Source: Tieghemostelium lacteum (lineage: Eukaryota > Evosea > Eumycetozoa > Dictyosteliales > Raperosteliaceae). From it: 64,000 bases of DNA. This document shows positions 26,296 to 36,942 of the stretch, in pieces. The stretch spans positions 744,001-808,000 of the forward strand of contig LODT01000006.1 of NCBI GenBank assembly GCA_001606155.1. Reading direction: 5' to 3'. The translations under genes and the position numbers were made by a program. Under the pieces are notes generated by a model. The model saw only the letters and a list, made by a program, of their open reading frames with translations. It had not been told where the DNA came from and ran no database searches. Numbering within the stretch: the stretch's first letter is position 1; the number at the start of each line of letters is the position of its first letter.

Positions 26296-27234
26296 ATGGA
26301 ATCACCAATACTTAGTAAAGCTACCGATCTCACACAGACTATTACTAGTCCACAAATGAGTTGTATCAATAATAATATAAGTAATACTGTTATAAGTGAT
26401 CAAAATACACCAACATTAAATAACAATAATTCAAATGATTATCAAAGTCTTTTAGAACAAATTGAAAAGTTGGAAAAGAGAAATCAACATTTGGAGAAAG
26501 AGGTTGAGTTCTATAAAGGTGAATTAACATTTACCAGAAATAAGCTAAGTCAATCAGAAGAGTTACTGTTACATTTGCAATGGGATGATGAAGATGGTAA
26601 AGGTCTATACCTCTATCAAGAAGAGCAAAAAAAGAAAAAGAGTAAAACTCGTGTTGAAACTGAGGAGAGACAAAAAATACATAGATTGGCAAGTCAAGTT
26701 AAACTTATGGAAAATGCAATAGAGGAACGTGATGACTCTATCCGAACACTTAGTAAAGAACTTATAGACAGTAAGATATCTTACCAAAATCATTTGGAGG
26801 CACTTAGTAACAGTGGTGGTATCCCACCTCCAAAGGAAACCAAACGTTCTTTTACTAGTTTTGGATTCAAACAATCACCATCAATGTCAACTCCAAAATT
26901 CAAAACAACAGCATCTCAATCACCAATGACTTCTGAACCACGTTTCTATCAATCATCTGGCACCACCCCAAATAGTTCACCACAAATTGGTACTCCTAAT
27001 TTCCAAACTTCTGCTTCTTCTTCTTCATTCTCTTCACCAATGTCAGCTAGTTCCTCAACTTCATTCTCATCACCAATGTCTTCTACTCCCTCCATGATGG
27101 AAATGGACTACAATAAGAAAAAGGGTGTTCAAAAATCTAAAACCACCTTTTTTGGTACTTTTAAAAAATCAAAAAAAGTATCACCTCCTCTTAATCCTAA
27201 TTGGGCAAACCAATCCCAAACACCAGCTCATTAA
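26296..27234 (+). CDS. Coiled-coil protein, 312 aa, function unknown
   Basis: A single exon from the ATG at 26296. Residues ~55-105 form a strong coiled coil (LLEQIEKLEKRNQHLEKEVE), and 125-180 a second (RLASQVKLMENAIEERD). Between them is a basic Lys run (EEQKKKKSK). The last ~130 residues are Ser/Thr/Pro rich with repeated FSSPMSASS-type units and end in basic FFGTFKKSKK. I do not recognise the family. The layout suggests a cytoskeletal or scaffold protein, but that is a guess. Confidence 0.7.
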   Translation: MESPILSKATDLTQTITSPQMSCINNNISNTVISDQNTPTLNNNNSNDYQSLLEQIEKLEKRNQHLEKEVEFYKGELTFTRNKLSQSEELLLHLQWDDEDGKGLYLYQEEQKKKKSKTRVETEERQKIHRLASQVKLMENAIEERDDSIRTLSKELIDSKISYQNHLEALSNSGGIPPPKETKRSFTSFGFKQSPSMSTPKFKTTASQSPMTSEPRFYQSSGTTPNSSPQIGTPNFQTSASSSSFSSPMSASSSTSFSSPMSSTPSMMEMDYNKKKGVQKSKTTFFGTFKKSKKVSPPLNPNWANQSQTPAH

Positions 27235-27380
27235 ATTCCTTCTATTTGTATGAGTAAACATTATATTTTAGTAAACCCCCCACCTCTAAATAAATATTTA
27301 CATTAGTCCTAAACACTCTATACAATATTTTTATATTTCGTCTACTTTATATATTACTATTACTTTTCTTATTATTTGTT

Positions 27381-28112
27381 TTATTCTATTGATTTAATAA
27401 CAATTTGATTTTCATAATCATCTATTCCTATATCTTTTCCTATATTTTGATAATCCACATTCTTTTCTATGAATGTTGGTATTACCGTCAATGGTGGATT
27501 TTTACATTGTTTTAAAAATTCATTATTGGGATATTTTAAATATGACATTTCAATCTAATTTAAAAGAATTCAAAACTAAGTATGCTTCATTTCACTTTTC
27601 TTTTTAATATTATTATATCTACTTACTGATAATTTCACTTCAAAACCTACTTTTTTGAACTTATTTAAAGTAAATCTGATCTGGTTACTAAAAACTTCTG
27701 GACTATTATTAATCTGTTCCAATTTATATTCTATATCTTGTATTAACTAGATAAAATGATTAGTTATTTAAATTTAGCTACAAAACTAACAAATAAATAT
27801 TAAAATTACTCTATTATTAACTTTTCTCATTTTTTTTTTCCTATGACATAACCTGTTGCTATTAATGGTATACCAATCATAAAAGGTGTTAAAAATATTG
27901 AAGTTAAAACAAATCCATATAGTTTTTTAGTTTTCACTGTAGTTGTAATATCTTGATTTATATATTGGATAATCCTATCATATTCCTCTGGGTCTATTGA
28001 TCCTCTAAGCTCTACTGGAAATTCAATTTTAAATCCGTAGAAATAATATGAACAAAATTCAGTATATCTACTAGGTTTAGGTTGAATTATATATTGTTTT
28101 TCTTTCTGCCAT
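27381..28112 (-). pseudogene. ERF4/GOLGA7-like gene copy with two frame breaks
   Basis: Paralogue of the next gene with the same three-exon plan: 28112-27810, 27746-27627 and 27554-27381. Exon 1 is exactly 303 bases and exon 2 exactly 120 bases, as in the intact copy. Exon 1 starts ATG GCA GAA AGA AAA, then one extra base shifts the frame until an A run near 27835, where one base fewer restores it; between them the shifted frame reads the conserved FPVELRGSIDPEEYDRII. Exons 2 and 3 are open. Either the gene is a young pseudogene or the two homopolymer-associated changes are sequence errors. The promoter-proximal MAERK start is shared with the intact copy. Confidence 0.6.
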
Positions 28113-28255
28113 CTATAACTTTTAATAATAATTATTCTTTTTAAGTTTTTTTTTTATTTTTAAATCTTTTAAAAATTTTTAAATCTACATTTTTTAAAAA
28201 TATCCAAAATTAGTAAAATATGAAATCAATGGTAGTCAATATTACCTACTTATTA

Positions 28256-29016
28256 TTACTCTTCAATATTTGATACACAATTAATTGGCTTTTCAAAATC
28301 ATAATCATCAATACCTAGATCCTTTGCTACTGATTCCAATTCTCTATTATTTAAAGGTTTAGTTATTTGTGAATTGTTTACTTGTTGTGAGCTAGTTGCC
28401 AATTGTTGAGGTATTTGTGTGTGGTGGTTATGTTTCATGAATGAACATTCAATCTTAATTAAATCATCATATTAATATCTCTCTATCCCATCTTTTAATA
28501 TTTTTTTAAAATTACAATTTATACCTACTGAATATACTATTTCGCCTGATGGCTTTTTAATATGAATTAATGAAAAATTCATATTCCTATTTATAATTTC
28601 AGGATGGTTATTAACTTGTTCTAATTTAACTTCAATTTCCTTAACCATCTAAAAGTTGTAAAATTAGTAACTGTAGATCTAAGATAATTTTTACATTTAA
28701 GGGAATTACTTACTTTGTTATTGAATTTTTTATAGACTTTTTGACCATGTATACACCCAACAATTAAAAAAGGTATTCCTATAATTAGAGATGACATAAT
28801 TTCACTAACATTGATAAAAACGTGGAGACCTTTAGTTTTTTTATGTCTTGTGAGATCTTCATTTATATAATGTATTATTCTATCATATTCCTCTGGGTCT
28901 ATTGATCCTCTAAGCTCTGCTGGAAAATCAATGTTAAATCCATAGAAATAATAGGAGCAATTGGGATTGAATCTAGTAGGTTTAGATAGAATTCTATATG
29001 TTTTTCTTTCTGCCAT
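28256..29016 (-). CDS. ERF4/GOLGA7-like membrane protein
   Basis: Exons 29016-28714, 28648-28529 and 28453-28256 give 206 residues, all introns phase 0. The core CSYYFYGFNIDFPAELRGSI followed by DPEEYDRIIHYINED matches the ERF4/GOLGA7 pattern (F..xFPxEL...I....F...I..iN). Members of that family partner DHHC palmitoyltransferases at the Golgi or ER in Ras palmitoylation. A hydrophobic segment follows (SSLIIGIPFLIVGCIHG) and the tail is Gln/His/Asn rich. The family call rests on motif recall and is moderate. It forms a tandem duplicate with the damaged copy downstream. Confidence 0.65.
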
Positions 29017-29865
29017 GTAATTACACTTTTTCTTAATCTTAATATGAAATTGTAAAAAAAAAACAGAACCCTTTATTCTTAGATTTCAGATTTATATTTA
29101 AATTCTTTTTTTTTTTTAAATCTAAAAATTTACTTTTTTGGATAAAAATCCTTAAAAAAAGGTATTGGTCTTTTTATAACATCAAATGTTGTTCACTTTG
29201 TTAGATATACATATTTTTAATATAATAAATAACTAGCATTTAAAATAAACTAAACTTTTAAACATATTATATTATTAAATATAAAATTAGTCTAAAGTAT
29301 TTAAAAATAACTATAATTATAATTTTATGATAAATATTGAATGTGTTAACAATAATTAAAAGAAAATATGCATTTTGAATTTAAAGTATTTAAAAATGGT
29401 AGTGCTTTTAATCAAAATCTCTTTTACAGAAATTCTATTGTCATAGAATAGAATTAAAAATTTTTAAGGTACAATGATAATATTGTCCAATATGGACAAA
29501 TTTGATTACTATAATTAGTTTTATAATAAAATGTGGTAAAATATCATATTTTGTAGGTGATTGTTTTTAGATATTGGGGTGTGGGGGTGGGGTGTGGTTT
29601 GATGGATAGCCAATATATATTTTTTAACAATTCCCCAATGCTGCTATATAACTAATTTATCTACTAATGATTATCAAAATTGTACTCATCACATCTCTAT
29701 TTCATCATAATCAAATCCGCTTGAGATTTTGATTTTGATAAAAATAAAAAAAAAAAAAAAAAATAAATCATACCCTCTTATTTTTAAATTTTTTTTTACA
29801 GTTACACCCCAATTAATATTTTTATTATATTTTCTCAAAGATATTAATTTATATAAAATACATGA
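29017..29865. promoter_or_regulatory. Divergent intergenic region with G-rich element
   Basis: 849 bp between divergent start codons, no gene seen. It is extremely AT-rich except for a G/T-rich tract at 29576-29597 with runs of 4, 5 and 4 G separated by TGT or T. That tract resembles the G-box elements bound by GBF in dictyostelids and could also fold as a quadruplex. It lies about 270 bp upstream of the gene at 29866. Confidence 0.5.
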
Positions 29866-31941
29866 ATGTCTAAAATAAACAATAATAATAATAATAGTAG
29901 TAATACAACAACATCAACAACCAATTCCAAAAATGAAATTTTAATAAAGATTGTATTTCCACCCACTAGTCCAATGATTAGTAAAGCAATCTATTTACAA
30001 GAGAATCAAAAAGCATCAGATATCATACAGTATGCATCACAACTTGCAGGATTACAAATTGGATATGGACTGTATCTACCAACTAAAGATCACACATCAA
30101 ATAGTCATATAAGAGGATTCTGGATTGACGATGACCAGATTCTATCAAAGATTAATGGTATTCAACAGAGTGAATACATACAAATTAAGAAAAGACCTGG
30201 TTTCAAGAGTAGAAAAAACACTGTGGCTCTCTTAAAAGGTTTTAAAGAGGGTAAAGTTCAGAAACTATCTTCCTACACTAAAATGTGGAATCCAAGGTTT
30301 TTAAAGTTATTCTCTCAGAGAATTATTCATTCAGCCTCTGAGAATGATGTAAATACAAATTTTATATCTTTTGCTGATATTCTTAATGTAGATAGAGATA
30401 TTCATAGAAAATATACGTTTATTGTAACAACAACTCTAAAACCTTCTACATTATCAAAATCGACTACAACTACATCTACATCAACATCTTTAAATTCATC
30501 CTCTTCTGGTAACATTAGTAAAGAATTAAAAGAATATATATTTCGTTGTACTAGTCAAATGGAATGTGAAGATTGGATAACTCAAATAAGATCACTCTTA
30601 CGTAAATCTAGACCAGATCTCTTACTTCCTCCATTATCAATGAATCCAAATTCATTAGCTTCCATTAATAATATTGTAAATAGTAATAATAATAATAATA
30701 ATAGTGTAAATACACCATCACCAATATCATCAAATACATCAAATTTTTTAGTACCATTATCACCATTTAAAGTACCAGTATCAAACGCAACACCACCATT
30801 ACCTAATAAGAATACTGGTGGTTCACTTTCAACACCTTCTTCACCTTCTCCTTTAAACCATAATAACAGTCAAAATATTAATAATAATTTACCAAGTACT
30901 AGTACATTACCAATATCATCAAATGAGGATGAAACCAAAACACAACCAGTATTACAACATAGTAGATCTCGTTCATTTTCATTTTCATTGAGTGGTAGTA
31001 AAAAGAAACAAAGCTCAAATACCCCACCCGTACCATTAACTTTATCCGAAAGAAATTCACAATTAGAAGATGAAATTAAAAAACTAAAAGACCAATATGA
31101 AAATGTTGATAAATCAAAACAACAATTGGAAAAGAAATATAAAAAATTAAAACACAAATATACAACCTATAAGAAAAATAGATCAAGATCAGTTTCAACT
31201 CCCTCAACTCCTGATCTATTGAGAAAAGATAAATTTAATCCATTTATAATTGGTGGTAATAGAATTGTACAGCCCCAACCACCTCAACAACCTAATAACA
31301 ATAATAATAATAATAATAATAATAATGTAACACCTATATCTTTAAATAAGAGTAATGGTGATATTCAACAAACTACATTACATCAATCAATTGTAAATAA
31401 TCAATATCATCCAAATCAAAGAAATTCAATGTCTATGGGTGGAGAGGATATGACTGATTCGGATTTGTTGACTGAGACTTTTAGTATGGATACAGAGGAT
31501 ATTAGTGATGGTGCAATTTTAGAGATTAAAGAATTAAAGGAACAATTGAGTAAGATTAAAGATAAACTCTCTGTTGAAATTCAAGAGAAAATGCATATAG
31601 ACCAAGATAGAAAATTGGCTGAAAAGGATTTGTTTACTCATAAGAAATTTGGTGAGAAGTTACATAGAGAATTTCAAATTGTCTCAAAGAGACAAGATGA
31701 TTGTTTAGAAGGTATGAGTGAAATGGCTTCACGTCTAAAGAAATCTTTACAGGAACTAAAAGAGAAATTGGAAAAAGAAATTGACGATGATCCAATGGAT
31801 TATTCAAGTTATTCAATTGAAAATGAAATGTATGATGACGATGATGACTATATCGATGATAATGATGATGATGATGAAAATGACTATAATGATAACAAAC
31901 AAGATTTGCTTGAAATGACAATCCCCACCACAACTACATAA
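29866..31941 (+). CDS. Talin-F0-like / PH / coiled-coil protein, 691 aa
   Basis: Single exon from the ATG at 29866. After a poly-Asn start, residues ~25-115 resemble the ubiquitin-like F0 domain of talin (KASDIIQYASQL, YGLYLP, GFWIDDDQIL, EYIQIKKRP). A PH domain follows at ~120-245: LLKGFKEGKVQKLSSYTKMW, then YTFIVTT, and the C-terminal helix WITQIRSLL after a Ser/Thr insert. The middle is Asn/Ser/Pro rich. Coiled coils lie at ~400-440 and ~550-640, and the tail is Asp/Glu rich. F0 plus PH suggests membrane and small-GTPase or integrin-type adhesion signalling; this is inference and the family has no name I know. Confidence 0.75.
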   Translation: MSKINNNNNNSSNTTTSTTNSKNEILIKIVFPPTSPMISKAIYLQENQKASDIIQYASQLAGLQIGYGLYLPTKDHTSNSHIRGFWIDDDQILSKINGIQQSEYIQIKKRPGFKSRKNTVALLKGFKEGKVQKLSSYTKMWNPRFLKLFSQRIIHSASENDVNTNFISFADILNVDRDIHRKYTFIVTTTLKPSTLSKSTTTTSTSTSLNSSSSGNISKELKEYIFRCTSQMECEDWITQIRSLLRKSRPDLLLPPLSMNPNSLASINNIVNSNNNNNNSVNTPSPISSNTSNFLVPLSPFKVPVSNATPPLPNKNTGGSLSTPSSPSPLNHNNSQNINNNLPSTSTLPISSNEDETKTQPVLQHSRSRSFSFSLSGSKKKQSSNTPPVPLTLSERNSQLEDEIKKLKDQYENVDKSKQQLEKKYKKLKHKYTTYKKNRSRSVSTPSTPDLLRKDKFNPFIIGGNRIVQPQPPQQPNNNNNNNNNNNVTPISLNKSNGDIQQTTLHQSIVNNQYHPNQRNSMSMGGEDMTDSDLLTETFSMDTEDISDGAILEIKELKEQLSKIKDKLSVEIQEKMHIDQDRKLAEKDLFTHKKFGEKLHREFQIVSKRQDDCLEGMSEMASRLKKSLQELKEKLEKEIDDDPMDYSSYSIENEMYDDDDDYIDDNDDDDENDYNDNKQDLLEMTIPTTTT

Positions 31942-32135
31942 AAAAAACCTTTTAAAATTTAATTAATTTTTTTTTTAAAATTTTCAAAACTTTTTATTTT
32001 ATATTTTACAAAAAAAAGAGTTTCCTTCCATTTCAATTTGATTATTTAATATTTAAATAAGTCTTGGATATTCACTGTTGGTTTTACTTTTATTTATATA
32101 TAATTTTAATTAAAAGTTTAACCACTTTCAAATTA

Positions 32136-33460
32136 ATGTACACCAATAGAATTAATGACAAAGAAGAAGATGAAACTCAACAAGAAAACAGTTATTCTGT
32201 AGAAAATAACCAACAAATGCAAGAAAATCAGCAAGAAGATGAAAATCAAGATGATCAACAAGAGGAAAATGATGTAAATATAACTCCACAGATACAAAGA
32301 ATTTATACCAATTTTAGATATAGAAACTTAAATAGAGAACAACAAGAGCAACAACAACAACACATTGGTAATCGTAGACAAATAGTTGTGATATCCTCTG
32401 ATGACATTGAAATTCTGAGACAAGTACTTAATGGTACCAATGATGATGGTGAGGAAGAAGAAGAAGAAGAAAATGAAGAACAAAATGAAGAAGAACAAGA
32501 TGAGCAATATGAAGAAATGAACTATGAAAACTACCAAGATGATGGTGAAAATAATATTGAAGAGGATTATGATGTGGTTTTAGAGGATAATAATGATGAA
32601 TATTATATTGAAGGTGAAGAGGAAGAAGAAGACTATGGTGAAGAAAATGAAGATGAAGAAAACTATCAATACCAAGATGATCATGATGATATTGATATAG
32701 AGACACAAGAAGAAGAGGATGAAGAGTATATGGAAGAGGAAGAAGATGAAGAGGAGGAGAATGAAGAAGATGAAGAAGATGAGATTGATGAATCTGAACC
32801 ATACATGTCGTCATTATTGGGAATTAATCATGTAGAACACCCTATATCTGCGAAATATGGTACCTCAGGTTATATCATTTATAATAAGCTACTGAAATCC
32901 AAATTATTCCAAGTTGAACCTGGGGGTCGATTTCTATCTCAGTTAGTGTCCTACTATAGTGTATTAATAAGTCATTCAAATGAAAACCAATCTAAATTAT
33001 CTCATTTTATCCAATGTCTACCTGAACTTAATGATATCAAAAAAATGATTGAAAATAGGCGACTACATTCAAAAGAATTTATACCTTTAAAAGTAATTTT
33101 AGATATATCTGAAAATTATTATAGATTAAATGATTCTCCCATATTTGATGTATGTATATTTATTAAATTTATATTAGTTTGCATATTTAAATACTAATAT
33201 GCTGCTATTGTTATTACAATAATTAGATATATTTAAAAAGTGTTTTGCCAATTATCGAATTATTTTATAGTAAAATTGACAATGATAAACTCTCACTTGT
33301 AAATAGTCACTTGCAAAAATTATTAGAAAATATTAAAGATTTCCAAAAGATAATTCCCATTTATGACAAACAGAATCAATATCTGAATAATTTTAGACAA
33401 TCTAGATGGAATATTTTAAACCTCACTGATGGCAATTGTTTGACCTCTTATTATAGATAA
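32136..33460 (+). CDS. Highly acidic protein of unknown function
   Basis: Exons 32136-33149 and 33227-33460 (phase 0 intron, GTATGT donor) give 415 residues. I start at the ATG of MYTNRINDKEED, since upstream in-frame sequence begins at a TTG and reads like an untranslated region. Residues ~105-225 are almost entirely Glu/Asp with Asn, Gln and Tyr. The last ~190 residues are not low complexity (YGTSGYIIYNKLLKSKLFQV, HFIQCLPELNDIKKMIENR) and look helical. No family is recognised. Acidic tracts like this are common in chromatin or nucleolar proteins. Confidence 0.7.
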
Positions 33461-33632
33461 AAGTACTAGTTTTATTTTATCAATAAAAACCCCAATTTGT
33501 AAATAATTAACTTCAATAGATGTATTTAAATATAAATAGTGTAACATAAAAGTTTCCGAATTTATTTTGTAAATGTATAAAAAATTTTAAAGAGAGATTG
33601 GATAATAATTAATCATAATATTCGGTTTTAGT

Positions 33633-35460
33633 TTAAAATATAAAGCTATTGTTACCATTGGTAGTTGACCAATTGTTGGTATTTGAGTTTGGTTGTTTGG
33701 TTGGCGATGTAAACATCAATGAATCAAGTGAAGAGAATTGGCTGTTGGATGCTGGTTTGTTGGTGGGTGTTGTAACATTAGATGATGGTGATGATAAATA
33801 AATTCCTATGTTGTTGGCAATATGTTGATTGCTCATTAGTGGTGCACCATTCATCATCATTCCACCACCACCCATCATTGGAGCACCAGTATTCATACCG
33901 TTCATACCGCCATTCATACCCATACCATTCATACCATTGTTCATATTCATCATACCATTCATTCCATTATTCATACCCATTCCATTCATACCACTATTCA
34001 TACCCATACCATTCATACCCATACCATTCATTCCATTCATACCATTGTTCATGTTCATATTCATATTATTTTGGATATTGCCATTCATTCCTTTCATACC
34101 ATTGTTCATATTATTCATACCATTATTCATATGCACACCATTCATGCCATTGTTCATACCATTGTTCATATTCATTCCACTATTCATATTTAATCCATTC
34201 AAACCGTTCATATTGTTCATACCATTCATTCCATTATTCATATTTAATCCATTCAAACCATTCATATTGTTCATGCCATTCATTCCATTATTCATACCAT
34301 TATTCATATTTAATCCATTCAAACCGTTCATACCATTCATTCCATTATTCATACCATTATTCATCATTAAGGTATTTTGATTATTAAAATTATTAAAGTT
34401 GGTGGTGTTTCCTTTTTCTAATGGATCAAATGATATTTGTGGTTTTGGTGGTGGTTGTTGAGTAATTGGCTCATCGTCTATTAGTGATCTACCCTTATTT
34501 GAAGAGTTTGTTGGTGCAGATTGAAAATCAGAAAATTCAGATTCTAGTAGAGAGATATTATTTGCTCTACCAATAGTGCCATTTCCGTTTCCATTGTAAC
34601 TAATTGGTGGTGGGTTTGATGGTTTATTACCACCATGTGATCTTATTGTATTGTTGGAATTTATATTATTATGGTTGCTATTGTGGTTCATATTATTATT
34701 GTTATTGGATTGTGTATTTGGGTTAAATCCACCTCTATTGTTAGTATTGTTATTACTGTTGTTGTTATTAATGTTATTATTGTAATTATTGTTCATATTA
34801 TTGTAGTTATTACCACCATTTGTATTGTTATTATTGTAGTTATTCATAAGTGCAGTGTTATTAAATCCACCACCTCTGTTTTGTTGTTGATTTTGTTGAT
34901 AGTTAGACTGACCTGAACCACCTCTTTTAACAAATTCTTTTCTTTCATATTTAGCTCTAATAAAGCTTTCCAATGAGCTAAAATAATAATAATAAAAAAC
35001 AATAAATATTAGAATGATATATATTGTAAATTTTAATAATACAACATACTAGTTATCTGAGTTTGCATCTGGTTTTCTAAAACCATATGGTAGATTTTCC
35101 TCATAAATGGCATTAACTTTTTTGTTACCATTATTTTTCATTACTTCTAAAATCTCAGGATTCCATTTATCCAATGACACACTTCTAACTTTAGAAATAT
35201 GTACACCCAATGATCTATGAATTCCTGAACATCTGATACAAATAAAAACACCTAAATTAACAGAACACCATCTAGGAGCTAATATAAATGAGTGTTAACC
35301 ATACTGTGGGTGTTTATAGCAATCAAATAATATATATATTACCTTTAGTATTACAATCGGCACAAACTTTATTATCATCAAGTTTTAATAAATCTTCTAA
35401 AACAGCAATACAAGCTTTACTGACTTTTTCTTCTTTTAATGCGTCGATTGTGTTGCTCAT
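33633..35460 (-). CDS. ArfGAP (SMAP type) with Asn/Met/Gly-rich tail
   Basis: Exons 35460-35343, 35278-35050 and 34977-33633 give 563 residues. The ArfGAP zinc finger CADC-x16-CIRC spans the first intron ([18 protein letters not shown]). It is followed by the conserved catalytic arginine block [21 protein letters not shown] and by [13 protein letters not shown], as in SMAP1/2. It would stimulate GTP hydrolysis by Arf in clathrin or endosomal traffic. The tail is Asn/Gly rich, then a long array of imperfect NNGMNGMN units, then Ser/Thr/Asn with NNWSTTNGN near the end. Confidence 0.9.
33885..34370 (-). repeat. Imperfect minisatellite coding Asn-Met-Gly repeats
   Basis: About 480 bp of cattcatacc-like units within the ArfGAP tail, encoding [15 protein letters not shown] variants. 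On the opposite strand the same repeat produces long, meaningless open frames. Confidence 0.9.
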
Positions 35461-35779
35461 TATTTAATATTGCTCCAAAATAAAAAGAAAATAAAAATTT
35501 AAAAAAAATAAAAAAAAAAAAAAAATTTTCATATCAATCTAACTTTGAAATAACTACCACATTGCACCAATTTATTTTAATTCCATTAGAATCTTTATAA
35601 TCCCTTTTATTAATTCTAATATTAAAAATCAAAAAATCTAAATTAAATAAAAACACATTAATAATTAAATCCCAGTGTTCTAACGAAGTGAAAAAAAAAA
35701 ATGAAATAAATATTGTAGTGATGTCTCTTCACTTGTTTGTATTAATATCACCCTCATCAAAGTTTAGTTTGCAAAAGTA
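35461..35779. promoter_or_regulatory. Divergent intergenic region (ArfGAP / Cys-rich gene)
   Basis: 319 bp between divergent start codons. It is A/T-rich with homopolymer A runs at about 35505-35525 and 35690-35700. It must hold both promoters; no specific site is evident. Confidence 0.45.
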
Positions 35780-36819
35780 ATGCAAAATAAAAATAATAAA
35801 GTTGCAGATAAAAAGAATAAAAAAGAAGATGAAACTGATGCCATTGTAAAGTTGATGAAATCTAATATTGGACCATCATTTAACTATGGTAAATATCAAA
35901 ATTCATAAGAAAAAGTAACAAAATAACTAATTAGAAATCAATAGAACAACTTATGGAAATGGGGACCAATATTATAAACAAAAAACCAAGAGATTTCGCA
36001 ACTGCAATTAAATTATTTAAAATTGCACATTATTTGAATGCAAAAGATTCACATTTATATATGAGATTAGAGTCATGTATAAGGATAAATGAAGAGTTTG
36101 GCAATGATCCAATAACTATTGAAATTGCTGGAAAATATATGACATCCATTGATTTGATAAAGATTGCAATCAGTTATGATAATTGTGGAGCTTGCAATAC
36201 AATGAATAGAGCCTATTATATCATATCTGATTATATTCCAGAGAATTCCTATTTAGTGCTAATTGAGAATAGAAAGTGTTTCAATAGAGATTGTAGAGTT
36301 ACAAAAGAGTATTCTCTATGTAGAGCTTTCAATGGTTATTGTGATGATGAAAAAGGAAGTAAATCTACTGCTCAATTTATAGGTGACCTATTCAGTGGTC
36401 ATATACACACAAGTGATCCCATCTTAGTAGATTTACTAAAAAAGGTATTTCCACTCTTTGAAAACAAAGAAATCTTATATTTTGAAGATGGAAGTGCTCT
36501 ACATCGTAATAATATATGTTTAAAATGTAGATCTAAATTACTAAACTTGTCAACTGATAATGATTCTTCTGAAGATGATGAGGATAATAATGAAGTAACT
36601 AAAATTAATAATCATTGTTTATCAATTGAAGATGTATATTTTAGACATGCTATTTCATTACAAAATAATCAAGATACTGTCACATTAAATGGAAAAACAA
36701 TGAACAAACCTCAACTTCTCTTTAAATGTGTCTCACTAAACTCAATTGAAAAGAAATATTCTCATGAACTTTGTAATGTTTTAGATCAACTTACTTCACC
36801 AATTGCCCTTTTTATTTAA
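35780..36819 (+). CDS. Cys-rich, TPR-like protein of unknown function, 327 aa
   Basis: Exons 35780-35888 and 35945-36819, phase 1. The acceptor at 35944 was chosen because it alone keeps the frame (SFNY-EQLMEMG). The N terminus is Lys rich. Residues ~45-85 (DFATAIKLFKIAHYLNAKDS) look like one or two TPR helices. Several Cys pairs follow (CGACNTM; CFNRDCR; CRAFNGYC; CLKCRSK) and could bind zinc. An acidic Asp/Glu/Ser run precedes the C terminus. I do not recognise the family. Confidence 0.7.
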
Positions 36820-36942
36820 CAATTTACAAAATTAATAAACCATGAAAATATTTATATCACAATTACAATTTTAAATTTGCAAAATAAAAGAAATCAAGTG
36901 CTTAGAATTCCATTAAATTTTATATATTTTAATATTATAGTT

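Noticed and set aside
32328-32814. Minus-strand Leu/His- and Phe/Ile-rich frames
   Set aside because: Antisense to the acidic Glu/Asp block; an artefact of GAA/GAT-rich coding DNA.
33782-34387. Two long plus-strand frames rich in Ser-Tyr-His and Ile-Pro-Phe
   Set aside because: They are the antisense reading of the Asn-Met-Gly repeat in the ArfGAP exon; periodic sequence keeps several frames open.
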